DNA from: Tanypteryx hageni
Taxonomy: Eukaryota > Arthropoda > Insecta > Odonata > Petaluridae
Reading direction: 5' to 3'
DNA length: 64,000 bases
Assembly (NCBI GenBank): GCA_028673005.1
Contig: CM054116.1
Location: 94,942,707-95,006,706 of the forward strand
This document shows, piece by piece, positions 36,401 to 48,393 of the stretch (positions within the stretch are counted from its first letter, which is position 1; the number at the start of each line of letters is the position of its first letter). The notes under the pieces were generated by a model, which was given only the letters and a program-made list of their open reading frames with translations, was not told the origin of the DNA and made no database searches. The position numbers were made by a program, and so were the translations under genes.

Positions 36401-36536
36401 GCCACCGCCGAAGAGTTGAAACGAGGGCTCGCCTCAGCAGCTCTTGGTTTGAGGAATCTGCACATGGACAGCGATCCCAACCAATAATTGTTTCCCCAGA
36501 GGAAACCGGAACCAGGCGTCCCACTTGCGTCGAGCA
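18438..36536 (-). CDS. Nose resistant to fluoxetine (NRF-6)-like acyltransferase-3 membrane protein (13 exons found; both ends missing)
   Basis: Multi-pass membrane protein of the NRF-6 / acyltransferase-3 family, implicated in C. elegans in intestinal lipid and drug handling; substrate unknown. Exons 5'->3': 36307-36536, 29641-29837, 26737-26951, 26392-26502, 25819-25986, 23581-23674, 23201-23332, 22790-22955, 21727-21806, 21520-21615, 19576-19705, 18653-18827, 18438-18580. Every junction is GT-AG and in phase, giving 645 uninterrupted codons. The first two exons encode the extracellular NRF domain (LDASGTPGSGFLWGNNYWLG; CAPNVCPEA). The third brings the first membrane helix (FSVLGLMFAGTIYDV). 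The rest is the acyltransferase core: HGLRFMGMGWIILVHT, DTFFFISGFLLAYLY, KYWWRNILYINNF, WYLSNDMQFF, PWTRVGPYLIGMCTGY, WVPLSRLTYGAYLLNP. The signal-peptide end upstream of 36536 and the final helix after 18438 were not located. Insect genomes carry many paralogues, so no symbol is given. Confidence 0.93.
18581..18652 (-). other. 72-bp stop-free in-frame intron in the NRF-6-like gene
   Basis: On the minus strand it runs from a strong donor (gtaagg) to ttttag and interrupts a codon after its first base (GGC glycine). Its length is a multiple of three and it contains no stop, so retention would insert 24 residues between TGHAG and FIDSILS. Splicing restores the family-typical spacing between the TGH and the PLSRLTY motif. 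It is the shortest intron seen in the window. Confidence 0.85.
20062..20400. repeat. Degenerate 15-16-bp CpG-rich array, units in both orientations
   Basis: Units of the type caattcgtcgcacga repeat head to tail from 20062 to about 20280. After ~20305 the same unit appears reversed (gcgcgacgaattga type), giving a large imperfect palindrome. It forms the core of the surrounding TIR element and is far richer in CpG than the flanking intron. Confidence 0.75.
20606..21058. mobile_element. Non-autonomous hAT element nested in the TIR element
   Basis: Begins cagggccataactag and ends ctagttacggtgctg, an inverted copy with a few mismatches. Flanking 8-mers catatact (20598-20605) and tatatact (21059-21066) match at 7 of 8. 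Being wholly inside the TA-flanked element, it inserted later. No coding capacity. Confidence 0.85.
24146..25401. mobile_element. 1.26-kb hAT element (TAGGGTGACC type) in NRF intron
   Basis: Starts tagggtgaccata and ends with the inverted copy tatggtcaccata. Copies of a 'gtcccgtttt / gtcctgtttt' motif lie just inside both ends in opposite orientation. The 8-mers aataaggg (24138-24145) and actaaggg (25402-25409) match at 7 of 8. The TAGGGTGACCA end resembles the Zaphod/Tip100 group. The interior has only short unrecognised ORFs, so it is a dead or non-autonomous copy. Confidence 0.8.
26983..27150. repeat. 84-bp tandem duplication (two copies)
   Basis: Two adjacent ~84-bp units (26983-27066 and 27067-27150), each beginning atcaagaataaaatcaaaca and ending caccacatcactca or catcacatcactca. 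They differ at a handful of positions and lie just upstream of the acceptor of the NRF exon at 26737-26951. Confidence 0.9.
27151..29053. other. NRF intron, no further feature
   Basis: Intronic sequence between the exons at 29641-29837 and 26737-26951. About 27950 the base composition changes from CpG-poor to CpG-rich (see findings). Short ORFs at 28092-28331 (-) and 28513-28704 (+) have no recognisable content. Confidence 0.5.
29062..29416. mobile_element. Non-autonomous hAT element with perfect 8-bp target duplication
   Basis: Starts cagtggcggatgatg and ends with the inverted repeat gataatccggcactg. The same eight bases, gctataag, flank it exactly on both sides (29054-29061 and 29417-29424). 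The identical duplication suggests a younger insertion than the other hAT copies here. The interior is rich in ggggcc and has no ORF. Confidence 0.9.
29838..36306. other. 6.5-kb NRF intron, mostly unique sequence
   Basis: Apart from the SINE-like element at ~34.6-34.75 kb, I recognise no exon, RNA gene or transposon end. ORFs such as 30491-30892 (+), 32917-33249 (+) and 35487-35837 (+) show no domain or splice context and are probably chance. Confidence 0.5.
34614..34752 (-). mobile_element. tRNA-derived SINE-like element
   Basis: On the minus strand a pol III promoter is readable: an A-box-like tggttagcgttagcgg (34715-34730) and a B box ggttcgaatcc (34684-34694), about 20 bases apart as in a tRNA. 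The surrounding sequence cannot form a full cloverleaf with a normal acceptor stem and continues into an unrelated tail, so it is not a functional tRNA gene. No clear target duplication; ends are approximate. Confidence 0.6.
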
Positions 36537-37206
36537 CTGCGAAGATGAATCGGAGAAATTCACCAAAAGGTTTCGAAACGTCCGTTTGATATAAACGCGT
36601 TCTGCGTAAATCATTGTTTTGATATTTAGACAAGGATAGATTACATTCAGCGTAATTATAAACATTTCCGCGCACAAAGTATTTTCGCAAATCTCTTTAA
36701 CGAATTGCAGTGCTTATTTATGCTTTCTTGAAATGACATCTCTTGGGAGTCCCTTTCAGTCGAAAATGGCAGCCAAGACGAGAGACAACATATTTAGCAA
36801 GTTAAGCATACTGACACAAGATAAATACGCTGATCCGAAGCTACTGATAAGGATAAAAACATATTTTAAGCGAAAATGATATATATTTGAAAATCCATTG
36901 AATTATTTTCCTTCGAATCTTCGCTTTCATTTTATTAATTCTAAATAAAGCGACCAGTACAAAATATAATAAAAACCGCTAAAGTAATACATTGATTATT
37001 CAACGAAACATTAAGACCTATTATTTATATTTATATCTGTCTGATTCAGATGTCCTACATCCATGGCAACCTCAATGAACAAGATATTGCAGTCCATTAC
37101 TTGAACTTTATCCATTAATCACTACACAAATGAACCCATTACGTCAACGGAAGATATAAAAAATCGAGGATTAAAAAATAATATATTTTAAAGAAAAATA
37201 ATAATA

Positions 37207-37764
37207 CAGTAATTCCCCGCTTTACGTTGTTTCGCTTATACGTCGTCAATCAATTTAGGAACATGTTTCGTTATAAGTTGCGTCGCTTCGTACATACATC
37301 GTTTGTGAAGTGCTAAAAGCAAAACTTCAGAAATTCCAATTGCGGTGAATGAATTATTATTATAACAATAAAACCACTCTATTCTTCTTTTAATTTCATG
37401 TTTATTATTACTTATATAATGTAATTTCGTGTTTATTTTCATTTTGCGACCCAATCTGGGCCTGCTCCCTACCGAATGACCAAATATGTTTGAGCAATGC
37501 TACGCGGTAGTTTCAACTTCACTTTCTAATGCACATAAATTTCATTCATTATTATTTATCTTCATTTTGAGCAAGTGCATCTTTTCCGCGTTTTTTATAA
37601 AAATACTAATATTACAACTTCATAACTGCAGAATAATGTCCGCCAGGAACGTTACCCGTACTTTTATCATTGTTCTTATGGGAAAATATGTTTCGCTATA
37701 CGTTATTTCGTTATAAGTAGCAGCTCTCAGGAACGCACATCAGACGTATAGCGGGGTATTACTG
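37207..37764. mobile_element. pogo/Tigger-type element (558 bp)
   Basis: Ends are inverted repeats: cagtaattccccgctttacg at the left and cagtaataccccgctatacg on the other strand at the right, two mismatches in 20. TA flanks both sides (37205-37206, 37765-37766). Inside, a second inverted pair (ttcgttataagt near 37267 and 37708) extends the terminal structure. No transposase frame was recognised. Confidence 0.88.
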
Positions 37765-37766
37765 TA

Positions 37767-40700
37767 TATTAGAAAAACCGGCGACATTTTACGTCAGAGC
37801 AACAGTCTAACGAGAGATTGAATTACGAATAAGAAAAACTGCACAAAACAGCCCACCAATTCTAAAACGAATATATACCAAACGTCTCTCCCTTTCTCTC
37901 ACAGATTCACGCAACAACATTGATTTCTATCTCCACTCCCTATTTAAGGAAATGTGTGTCAGAAGAAATTTTTACAATCTTTCGAGCAATTATCCGCATT
38001 TTGAGGCAGGTTAAGTTCAGGACGTTATGAGAGTTTCCAAATCACTCCGGGGCTCCGAGTCGGTCCGCGCATTCTTTTTTTTTTTTGCTCGTCGTTTCAT
38101 TTGGGCTGAACTTTTCTCCGAGGAAAATTTTCGATGGTCGTGCAGCAAGTTCTTGTTTTGGAGTTCCTTTCGAATAAGCAACCTCTGGATTTGAAATGCT
38201 CGTCCGACCGGTTTAAGTTCTGTCGTAACTGTGGTCTAAACTCTCCATCGGTGGGACATTCCCCAAATTAAATTCCCGAATCCGCCGACAACCGGCCGAA
38301 AACAGAAGGGATGAAAAATTACAGGAAAGAGACAGTGCAAGTTGAACGGTCAAGGAACTTTCCCGGATTCCGTAGTCAAGAGAAGGACTCGATAAGTCCC
38401 TTCACTCCTACGATCACCCTATCGTACGTACTACCTAAGGTGTCCCGGCGTCCCCGTTTTTAGCGCTCTATCCAGGTGTCCGGAAAGGATTTTTCGGGAC
38501 ACAGTATTTAATTATTTTTTTCACTATTTGATTTGACTTCATTGCGTGACAGTATTATCTCAGTAATTTATATTAAATGTGGTCCTAAAATGTATGTTCG
38601 CCTTAATTTCACAATATATTTGATAATAATGTGTAGATATTGTTTGAATTTGCATCGTTTAGAAAAAAAATATAACCAAGCTACGAAAAATTTGCTCGCA
38701 TAGCGTACAAACGACAGAAAGACTAAAAATCACATATTATTCCGGTTATGTTCCAGTTTTTCTTTTTCAGAAAACTTCCTGTCCCAGTTTTGCTTCCTCA
38801 GAATCCGGTCGCATTAATCGCATCCTTTCCAAGGCATCTGCATTTTAAATTTTATTTAAACATTTTTAAAAATTCCTCTGCTACTGAGCTGTTTGATCAA
38901 TCAATAAGCCTTTGCTAAAAATAAATATTGATTTAAATGCCTTTTTCCAGCAATAAGATAGCGTTCTTTAAATTTTTGTATTTGAAAGATTAATTGATTT
39001 AATTTTAACTTGTTAATGCAATTGATTGCTTTAAATAATTTTCCGATCGATAATATTTCCCATGAAAACATGGCCTGAGTATCAGATTATGAGAGTGAGA
39101 GCTCTTTACAGTCCACCAAGCTAAAATTACAACTTTACACTTTCTCAATAGCTAATACATACAAATTATGAGCATGCATTGTTAATACTTGAATTGCTGC
39201 AGTCCATTGGATTTTAGAAATCACACCCGTTAAATAAATATTGGCCGACACCTCAAGATGTTATAAGAGTGAATTTATTACCTCCCTTCACCTCACGGAT
39301 CACAGTGGATATACATATGTGAAAGGTGAGCATGTGTTTTGAAATTTAATGGCGCCTTAATAGAATGAGTCGCTTGCGGCATTGACAGAATTTTAAAATC
39401 AGCCGCGAAAAAACTCAAATTATTGATTTACCTAAACATAATTATTATTTTAGGACAATTTTTTATACAAATATAGGAGGCTATTCTATAATAATAATTT
39501 TGTATATATTCAAACTCGAATAAACTAAATGCAAATACGGGGACGGTAAAAGTTCTGCAGTATTGTTGAATACTGATGCGGGCGCTCGCGACGCATGAAA
39601 TCTGACTTATCCAATTACATTTCTCTAGGTCACCTTAACCAATCCTTTCTAACAAAGAGAATTTAATTAAAAGAAATTCAATAACTGCAGTTTTTAATGG
39701 TTTGAAAATGGATCATAGGAATTTTATATAATTATAAGATTTTTTAAATATTCTATTCCTTATATTTTGTTAATAATTAAAGTTCAAAATAAATTGAAGA
39801 AAATCATTAAACGCAACCACAATCTCCGTCACAGTACTTCTTGGTATAACTACACGCAGAATACTTCCGCGAAATGTGAATTTTCTGGGACCTTGGCTCA
39901 TTTAATAGGACTTTAATTTCAATTTTAGAGCACGACTCTTTTAGGGACTGCAGAATCTTTCTCCACAAATCGTATTTTTTCACAGGCATAAAATAGACGG
40001 AAATTAACAAAATTATACTTTCTAAATCCAAAAGTGATGGACTGTTTTTATGTGGTCAGAAAGTTTTCGTAGTTATTTAAACTTCAATGAAAATAATTCG
40101 TCTATTATTCTCCATTTAATGAGTTAACTTAAAAACTTGCTAAACATCCTACCGAATAATCTCTAGTTATATAATTGACCGTTTAAAACAGTTTATATTC
40201 TCGTAACTGTATTTCTAATCAATAAAGTGATGTTTTTTACAAAGTTAATTTGAGTTTCTTTCATTTTAAGAAATGGAACTCCACAAAGTTATAGTTAACC
40301 AAGTAGATTTTATTTTCTTGTAACGGTTTCATTCACGTGAAAGATATACGACCTCCCGAGCAACCCATAGTGTCAGATTTTTCCCCTTATTCACGTGACA
40401 AGCTCTCCATAGCGAGCTAAACTCGTATGATCGTGAATCCTTAATGCTTTCTCTCTCTCTCTCTCTCTCCTAGTCTTCTCTCCGGCATTACGTTTTCGTG
40501 ATGTGAATGCAAATTGTTCGTCTTTTTGTCGCTTTATAGCGATCGGTTCCGTATAAAAGTGAGAAAGAAGCAGTTCGAATGCGCGACCATGGCGTCAGAT
40601 GGTTCCATTATGTTCGAATCACAGGCGCGACGCCGTTTCGCGGTTTTACAGGCAGTTTCTCGATTGTGGGTCACGCGGTTTCGAGTCGCGTGATACGAAT

Positions 40701-42600
40701 GCATGACGATTCTACGTCGCGGAAAGGTAACTTGAAACGCGACGCTAATAAACCAGATTTGACACGTGGCGTACGGAGATTTCGTTTTTTTTTCGACAGG
40801 GGCGTTGCGTACGGATTTTCATTTTTCGTACAGCACACCCTTTAGTTTTCCATGTCTTATTCCATCAAGTAATATAAGATAATAAAAAAATGACAATTTT
40901 CGATGATATGAACACATTTCGAATGGAGAAATTTTTAATTGTGCAGGGACCGAGGTATTATAAATGTTTAAAAAACGGTAAGCAACGGATTGGATCGCTG
41001 ACAGTTTCAACAATTCGCCACGTCTCGTCATTGACGAGAAGACAACGGTTATCGGCGTAAATAATTTCGTTTTACTTTTATTTCATTTCAAAGAGCACCC
41101 ACGAAAGGCGCGTTTCCCCCTAATTTCATATATTTTACATCCACTCTTAAAATTCGCATCAGTCGGCATCTTCGTCTCAATATTAAAGCAAAAAACACGA
41201 TTGTAGAGAATTTTCCGCGAGGTTTTTCCGCGGTAATTTTATGAAAACTTTTGAAAAGGTTTCCGAGGACATGAAACGTTAAGCGACAAAATAAAACGAA
41301 CAGATTAACTTTTTGGGTGTTTTTCGCGTAGCATTTGCACAACACCGTTCGATGCTCGCAAATTTATAAAAATAATTTCCGGATCATCGGGTGAAAACGC
41401 TCCAAATTTTTAGCGGGGATTGGAACTTCGACGGTAACACTCGGCAGAGTAATCGCTCAACGCGAAACACGAGCTGAACGAGTTTGCTTCGGAATATGAG
41501 AGGAGTTAGTTTATTTTTTCCGGTACCGCAACCTACATAAAAAGGAAAACGATCTCAATTTTACGTCGGCACGTGCCGTTAATGGCCACCCCAGGATCTA
41601 GTGTGTAATTCCCTCGGTTTCTAAGTACAATTCACGAAGGTTTCAAGCGTTCGTTTCGTTTATTTAATTTGTTTTCTTCGCGCCGAGTGGAATTTTTTAA
41701 TCGTTGCCTTTTCGTCTGTTCCTCAATTCCGTCCCTTTCACGCAACGAAAGTGAGTGGGCGTGTGTACTCCGCGTCGCGGCACAATGAGTTTCCGGAGGC
41801 GTTCTCTGCGAATCCTGATCGGTCCAACCTGTTTCTTTTATCTCTAAATCTACCGTTCATAAAGGGGTTGGAATGGGAGTTGAATTTACATTATTCCAAA
41901 AAATTCTTGAAAATGGTTAAAATCGCGATAAAAACTTGACGCTTAACCCCCGGTACAAAGCGGATTTCCTCAACGCGGAACTGACTTTACCAAATGCGTA
42001 TAAAATTGAATGGGCGGTACTGAACCGAGCGCGCACCGCATTTTACGTATACATAAAACGTGAGAAAGTTCGTTGCCCATGCGACTGATTTCTTCCGTAA
42101 GGTTAAAATTTGCGCAACACGGCATATTTCAAGAAAGTAACCTCCGCGTTGCGCAACGGATATATATGGCACGAAATGTTTCTTTTATTTGGTCCTACAA
42201 CTTTTGAAATCAGTAAATCGGTTTAAGAGGGGAAAGATGCGGATAGACCCGATTTCCCCTGCTCGCGATCTCATCGTGGGGCGCTTAGCTCTAACAATAA
42301 GAAAGCAAGAAGACTAGGGATTCATAGCGCGCCTCGTGTGAGTAACTATGAACGATATCCCAATATTTACGTCCTCTTAAGCCGGTAATCTGCTATATCT
42401 GACCTGCCGATCGCCTGTCCCGTTTTCACTCGCATAAAAGGTCACTTCCGGGTCACTTGTTTTGAGTATGTCGGTGTTGCTTTTGCGAACGGGAAGCGAA
42501 AACGAGTGAGGGAAGAATTGCCGAGCAAATTACACGATTTGCTATTTTCCACAAAAACTATCGCAAATAAATATTATTGCGCACTGCCAAAAAATCAACA
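37767..42600. other. No gene seen; GC/CpG-richer stretch at ~40.5-42.2 kb
   Basis: No supported exon. A CT microsatellite lies at 40449-40470. From about 40.5 to 42.2 kb the sequence is noticeably richer in CpG. It starts with a TATA-box-like tataaaag (40552-40559) shortly before an unrecognised 88-codon frame at 40579-40845. This could be a promoter region, but nothing else supports a gene. Confidence 0.4.
40449..40470. repeat. (CT)n microsatellite
   Basis: About ten uninterrupted CT dinucleotides. Confidence 0.95.
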
Positions 42601-42779
42601 AAAAAATAAGAATAAACAATTCGATATTTAAAAATAAGCTGCCGCCGAATCGAACCCTGGTACTTCAATCTTGGAAGTATCCCTAGGTGCTTCCCTGAAA
42701 AATCATATTTTCTTTCTAGAAAATCACCGATATCACCCTAGCAACTAATTTTAGATCCACCAAATTGTTACCATCTTTA

Positions 42780-43308
42780 AATCTTATCTAAATTAATTGT
42801 GTGTGGACGGCATTTCTTGAAAACCCAAAAAACTTAGGGATTTAAAACTTGGTACACTTACTAATGAGTCCATGAGGATGTGCACCTCGAGGCCAGAATT
42901 TTGATTTTTTGAGGAGGAAGGGGGTGCTATGAAAATCATACCCTACAGTATTTATAAAAAACCAAGAAACTTAAGAGACTTAAAACTTGGTACGATTACT
43001 AAACATACCTTGAGGATGTGCACCTTTAGGCCAGAATTTTGGTTTTTTGGAGAGAGGGGGGCGTCATACAAATCATATCCTGAGTAGAGGCCCATGCTAA
43101 TTTTTTGTAAAATTACACAACCTATTTTGAATCTTCTTAGCAAAATATCAAATTTGAATCTATATTTAATTTGTTAATACCATTTAAGAGGAATTTTTGG
43201 TCTCTAATCCCGAGAGTATCTTGAGTTTGAATGATAATATTAGTGAGAGAAATGAGCATAAAAAATCCTAAACTGTAAATCCGGGGAAAAGCCCGGGTAA
43301 TTAGCTAG
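42780..43308 (+). mobile_element. Helitron-type element, 3' terminus with internal tandem repeats
   Basis: The right end has Helitron hallmarks: a GC hairpin (ccggg at 43281-43285 pairing with cccgg at 43292-43296), then eight bases and the terminal CTAG (43305-43308) followed by T. No target duplication is expected. Upstream, a ~125-bp unit (about 42825-42945) is repeated once in diverged form (about 42955-43075); both copies share ttaaaacttggtac, gaggatgtgcacct and ggccagaatttt. The 5' TC end was not located, so the left boundary is approximate. No Rep/helicase coding. Confidence 0.65.
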
Positions 43309-46300
43309 TATAGATTAATTTATCCTGAAAACGTAGCTTTTCCGCATTGCAGAATTTAAGACGAAGGGACGGATAAACAAACCGAATACGTAGGAAATTT
43401 TCTTTTTAGAAAAAGCGCTAAAAATATATCACTGTCTGGGAGGACTGCAAGAGATTCCCATCTTGCTCTGCACGATCCTAATGGTGCATGCGTTTCCTTA
43501 ACAGGACCTGTCTCCTTTTATATACCTTACCCTTCCCTAAATTTTCCTTATCGAGTTCCTTGCAAAAAATTCGAAGGCCTCGTTTCCCGCTTTTCATTCA
43601 CGATTCAAGTTTGCGAAATAAATACGCTGTCACTCACATTATCTCCGTATCTTCTATTCCACTATTCACAGCTTGACAGTGGCACAAATGTTATTTATTT
43701 TTATGGTTATTCTATCGTCCACGATTGATTCGAGAGGACGTTTTTCCTCGTGGCATTTGAATCGTTTCACCATCATCATCATCATAGGTAACCTTTCTTT
43801 TTCACTATATGAATATCAAATAACTGTTTTCATTGATATACTTTCATTTATGCAAATGAAATCAACAACTATGCCGAAGAAAATTGCTTGAAATCCGATT
43901 GTGTATCCTTTTACCGGGCATACCCACATTACATGGCTGTCGGTAAACTTTTGCATAAATATAACGATTTAAACATTAATAACATGAAAGCCGCACGACA
44001 ACTCACGCAAAGTATAATAAGCATTCTATTATCATTCCTTGTGCACATTTTATATATTTATACGCATGAATAAAGAAGAAAGAACAAAAAACGTAAAAAT
44101 GGCATAGTTAATGAATTTTAATTTAATTGTGACAAATTCTGTGACCTACTAAAGTACGGCGGATTCTGCTTTTCCGGAACGGACTCCTCCGAATCAAACG
44201 AATTTATCATCGAAATTCTCTCCTCAAACGTGTCTGCTGCCACGGTCACTTTCTCGAAAAGTTCCGTATAACCCGTTTACAGCGACCTTCCTTAATACGA
44301 CAACTCAGGTTCAACGACACATGAATTCGGGACCCGATATAATGTTACTTAAGAGTGCATTAAAATTTAAAGTGACATGATTTAAAATTAAATAATGTTG
44401 TTTTATTGAAATACCTCCATGAAAATAATAGTAATTATTATATATTACATTCTTTGACAACAAAATAATCTCAATTTCCTTTAATGCCGCAAAAATAGTT
44501 CCAACGCACTGCATTCAGTTGTTTCATTAGGACAAGATACATTTTCAAGACTGACTATCCTCTTTTTTCATCTTCGTCTTTGTGCGATTGTTTCAGTGAT
44601 TTGCATGAATATATAGACAGACTATGCATACACCTGATTTTATACAACGAAATATAGTGATGGTACTTATACATGGAAAACTCTTTTAATTAGAATACAC
44701 CATATCGACTTTTATCTGTCTTGTATGCTGCCCAATCAGCTTCTGACTAGCTAAAAATTATTTTGTAAATAAAAAATAATGTTACATCATGGAAATGGCA
44801 AAGGAAAAGAGATTTTCAAGGTGCCGTTTTCCAGCAAAGCCTACGTTAACACGACGAACGGAATTACAAAATTGGAAATTATCCTTGTTCATGAGGTGTT
44901 TTGCTCCAACGGTGAATGGAAGGAGGAACGAGGAAAAAATTGCATTTTCCGACCCGAATATCATCGAGAACAATCACTCAGTAACCCAGTCGCTTAAAAA
45001 GTTAACTATTCTTTTCCAAGAATCCTTGAGCTAACCCGTAGCAAACCGTTATTCCGTCTTGAAAAAGTTTACGATTTTGACCGATATATGTGTCCTTCGG
45101 ACATATCGCGGAGAACAATGGAGATTTATCCAAGTGAAAGATAGGCTTATTTGGTCTGCGAGACGGTCTTTGTGTAACGATGCATTATTTGACAGTCATT
45201 TCGCCTTACGCAATAGGTCAAGAGAAAAGAGATCAAGGCGGGAAGGGAGCCTTAAGACAAACTCTTGTATCACCGAGGATATGTCACATCTTAATCATAT
45301 TCCACTCAAAGCCTTAGTGCAATGCATATCATGCTGAGCAGGCAATGCAACCTTCGAAAACTGGGACGGAGGATTTTTTACAGTTAAAATCGGTGTAATT
45401 ATTACAGATTACCATAGCCAATTATAAAATGAACTAGCATTTTTTAGGTCATGAAAATAATATCATTAAAAGGGTCACGAATAGAAGCCTTGACGGTAAA
45501 ACTATTTGGTTTATCCGGTGGGTAGAATATAATGCGCGGTAGATAAAGATTATTTTATAGGTCAATTCATTGATACCGTCGAGACTTGCTCATATATACT
45601 TTAAAGTCAACCAAATGTTGCAAAACTGGCAAATTAACGAAAAAATTTCGATTGCTATAAGTTCTAAATTAAGAAAAATAATCGAATAAATGAGGGCTGA
45701 TTTCGTGGAAATACTCGGAGAAAAACCTGCATCATAATTTGGACCGCAATACAATTCCAATCAAAAAAATTGCACCCTAAACAAGATGGGACGATTTTTT
45801 TTCCGCGGAATGCTCGCAATTTCTTCTCATTTCGCTTCGTAGCAAAAGATTGCGCCGGAAATTTCTCTCGCATTTTAGGTCACGTTACTGCAAATGAACT
45901 ATCAAATGTAAATAACAGCCTTTTTTTAGCAACAGCCGCGCTTTTCTGTGTTACCAGATCCAGATTTCTTCTGTCATCTGTTTTTGTTTTTGCCTTTAAT
46001 GCACGAACAACGGGTCCCAAGCGAAATATAATTTGGGAGAGCAGAGCGAATGTTCAGAGGAGAGTTTCGAGCCTTCGCAAAAAATACGCGGTGGCAGGGG
46101 CCATGTCTATATATGTTTGTGTGTGTACACAGGCGTGCTCCTGGGATTTCACAACGATAACCCCCTTTGCCCCCTCTGGAGCCGGATCGACGTTGCGAAA
46201 ACCGAGGAAATTGGTAATTTTTAAGACCGTGGCGTTGACCTCTCTCTCCTTTCCGAAATCATAAACCGACTATCGCCGGCGCCAAAGCAGGTTTCGAGAA

Positions 46301-47690
46301 TTCAACATTCGGTGTTAACGCGGATGAAATCTCAAACTGCGGTGCACCGAAAAACACCGAGAGAGCGTTGCTTCGAGGCAAATGAATGGTTGCTTAAGAA
46401 AACCGTCTCGTTCCGACACTCATCTCTCGTCTCCGCGTGCATATACCGGGCGTTTTGTGTCGCAACTCTGCCTCCCTATACTATACTGTCTTCCTCCGAA
46501 ACTTGGCGTCTAATTAGGAGCGACGCATTCGCAATTGGAAAAATTAAGAAGGGAGAGAGAGAGAGAGAGAGATGTGGAGAGAGAGAGGGAGGAAGACGGA
46601 GAGAGAGATTTTTTACGATGAAATCAACTCACGGGATTCCGGTGTCGTAATTCATTATAGATGCTTATAATAGCGAAAGTGATGAAATGATCTAAATAAA
46701 AATATTAAAAATCTCGTTTTTTCAGAACTTTCAAAACGTTCGTATCGATTTAGAAAAAAATAATTATGGAGGATCGATATTTTTCTTTCGCGCAGGATTT
46801 TATGGCAGTCATTCATCATAAACAGCAATTTATCGGATTCTCGAATAATTATATGCGTCTTCATACACGCCCCCATTATAATCGATACTATTCCCATGAG
46901 TAGAAACTAAACAATGAGATGATCGGAAGATAAATGACTTTCTCTTGCGAAAGACCAAAATAACAAGTACGCGGCCCTTTTTTTACAATTCACAAATTTA
47001 TTTACGTGAATGATAAAGTAACAGGGATCACAAAAGACTGTATTTTTGATAAGATGAAATACGACCGATATCGCTGGAGGAATAGACGTGGAACTATTTT
47101 CCGTTAAGTGTAGCGACGAGAATCGCGTGAGTGAGCCAGATTTTTCGCGGTCATTTTTTATTCCCACCTTTCCCTCTACAGTATTGAACAGATTAAAAAA
47201 AAATCATTCTTGTTTAAATCACGTCTTCATTGGCGAAAGTTTCTCATAAAATCACTCCGATAAGATTAGATTTTTAACAAAGGAGCACTGTTTAAATTTC
47301 CGCAATCGGTCCATTCCCTTTCTCTGCAGTTTATCTGAATGCCACACTAACCGCGTCGCTTCCTTGTCGAGAATATCACGTAGTTGCGGAGGAAAAGGCG
47401 TTCGGTACACTTTCACTAGAAGCAGAGCGCCCCTTTTCTCTCTCTCCTCATTCCCGATTTTAATTCGTGAATTGTGTAAGCAAAGAAATCCAGAGAAATA
47501 TGAATACGGCCGGATGGCGTAATCGAAGATTCTAACAGTTCTAATAGTTGGGATCCATTTGCAAGCGAATTTTGAAAACTCATTTTATTTTATGGACGAT
47601 GGATGAATTCGATTAAGTTTTTTGAAGGGATTCCCTTAATCGATTCTCAAGCTTGTTATTACAATGCCTTCTTACGAGAAGTAAAAAAAA
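43309..47690. other. No gene seen
   Basis: Only a short GA microsatellite is recognised. ORFs such as 45770-46264 (+, 164 codons) and 46312-46650 (+) have no recognisable domain; the latter runs into the GA repeat. Confidence 0.5.
46551..46609. repeat. GA-rich microsatellite
   Basis: Interrupted (GA)n with gggaga and gatgtgga interruptions. Confidence 0.9.
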
Positions 47691-48393
47691 TCTGATGTGG
47701 CCACCACATTACTTTCTCCATACCTGTAATATTTCTAAAAATTCCAAATAGGTTAAATGATAATAAATATTTTAAGGAACTGCGAGAAAAATTTAGACTT
47801 TACAAAAAACAGAAATAAACTCAAACTGTAGCCTTCTTATATTGGATATAGCCCCGCAGCTCCAACAAGAAAATAAAAAGGAGCGTAGAGTGGTTACAAT
47901 AGTCGCCGGTAGGTGGTGTGGTGGTAGCAGCTAAAAAATTAGTTTTTACAATATCTCTTCAACAATGCATTATATGGAAAAATGTATCAAACAGAGGTTG
48001 TAGAAAATTTAATTTTCTACAACTTTTTACCAGTACTTTTTTACATTTATAAATATTAAAGCAAATATTTCAAAAAAACGGATAAGTGACAAGAGTAAAC
48101 ACCCACTTCCGGTTGACTGATTTTTACCAAAAACTAATAAGCACGTTTTCCTTTAACAAAAATGTCAAATATAAATTTTCACCCTGATCTGACTAATAGT
48201 TTTTGAGTTAGATCACCCACAAAATCCCGCTCAAAAACACAGACACCACAGACACACACACACAGTCATCATCGAGAAAATAGTCAAAACGTGTTCAGGA
48301 GACCTTAAAACATGTATTTACGTAGAAATCTCAAATTTGATTTTTTTCATTAAAACAATACTCTCTATACTTCATATATGGGGAAAGTAAAAA
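47691..48393 (+). repeat. Dispersed repeat family, copy B (~703 bp)
   Basis: Same start (tctgatgtggccaccacat), same order of blocks and same end (ggaaagtaaaaa) as copy A at 3926-4620, with many substitutions and small indels. A (ca)n stretch near 48255 is longer than in copy A. Both copies lie in the same orientation about 43.8 kb apart. Confidence 0.85.

Noticed and set aside
42640..42700. Second tRNA-like B box (minus strand ggttcgattc)
   Set aside because: No convincing A box at the right distance and no cloverleaf; could be part of the neighbouring mobile sequence.
45770..46264. 164-codon plus-strand ORF
   Set aside because: No domain, low-complexity start, no splice or promoter context; length is reachable by chance in a 64-kb window.
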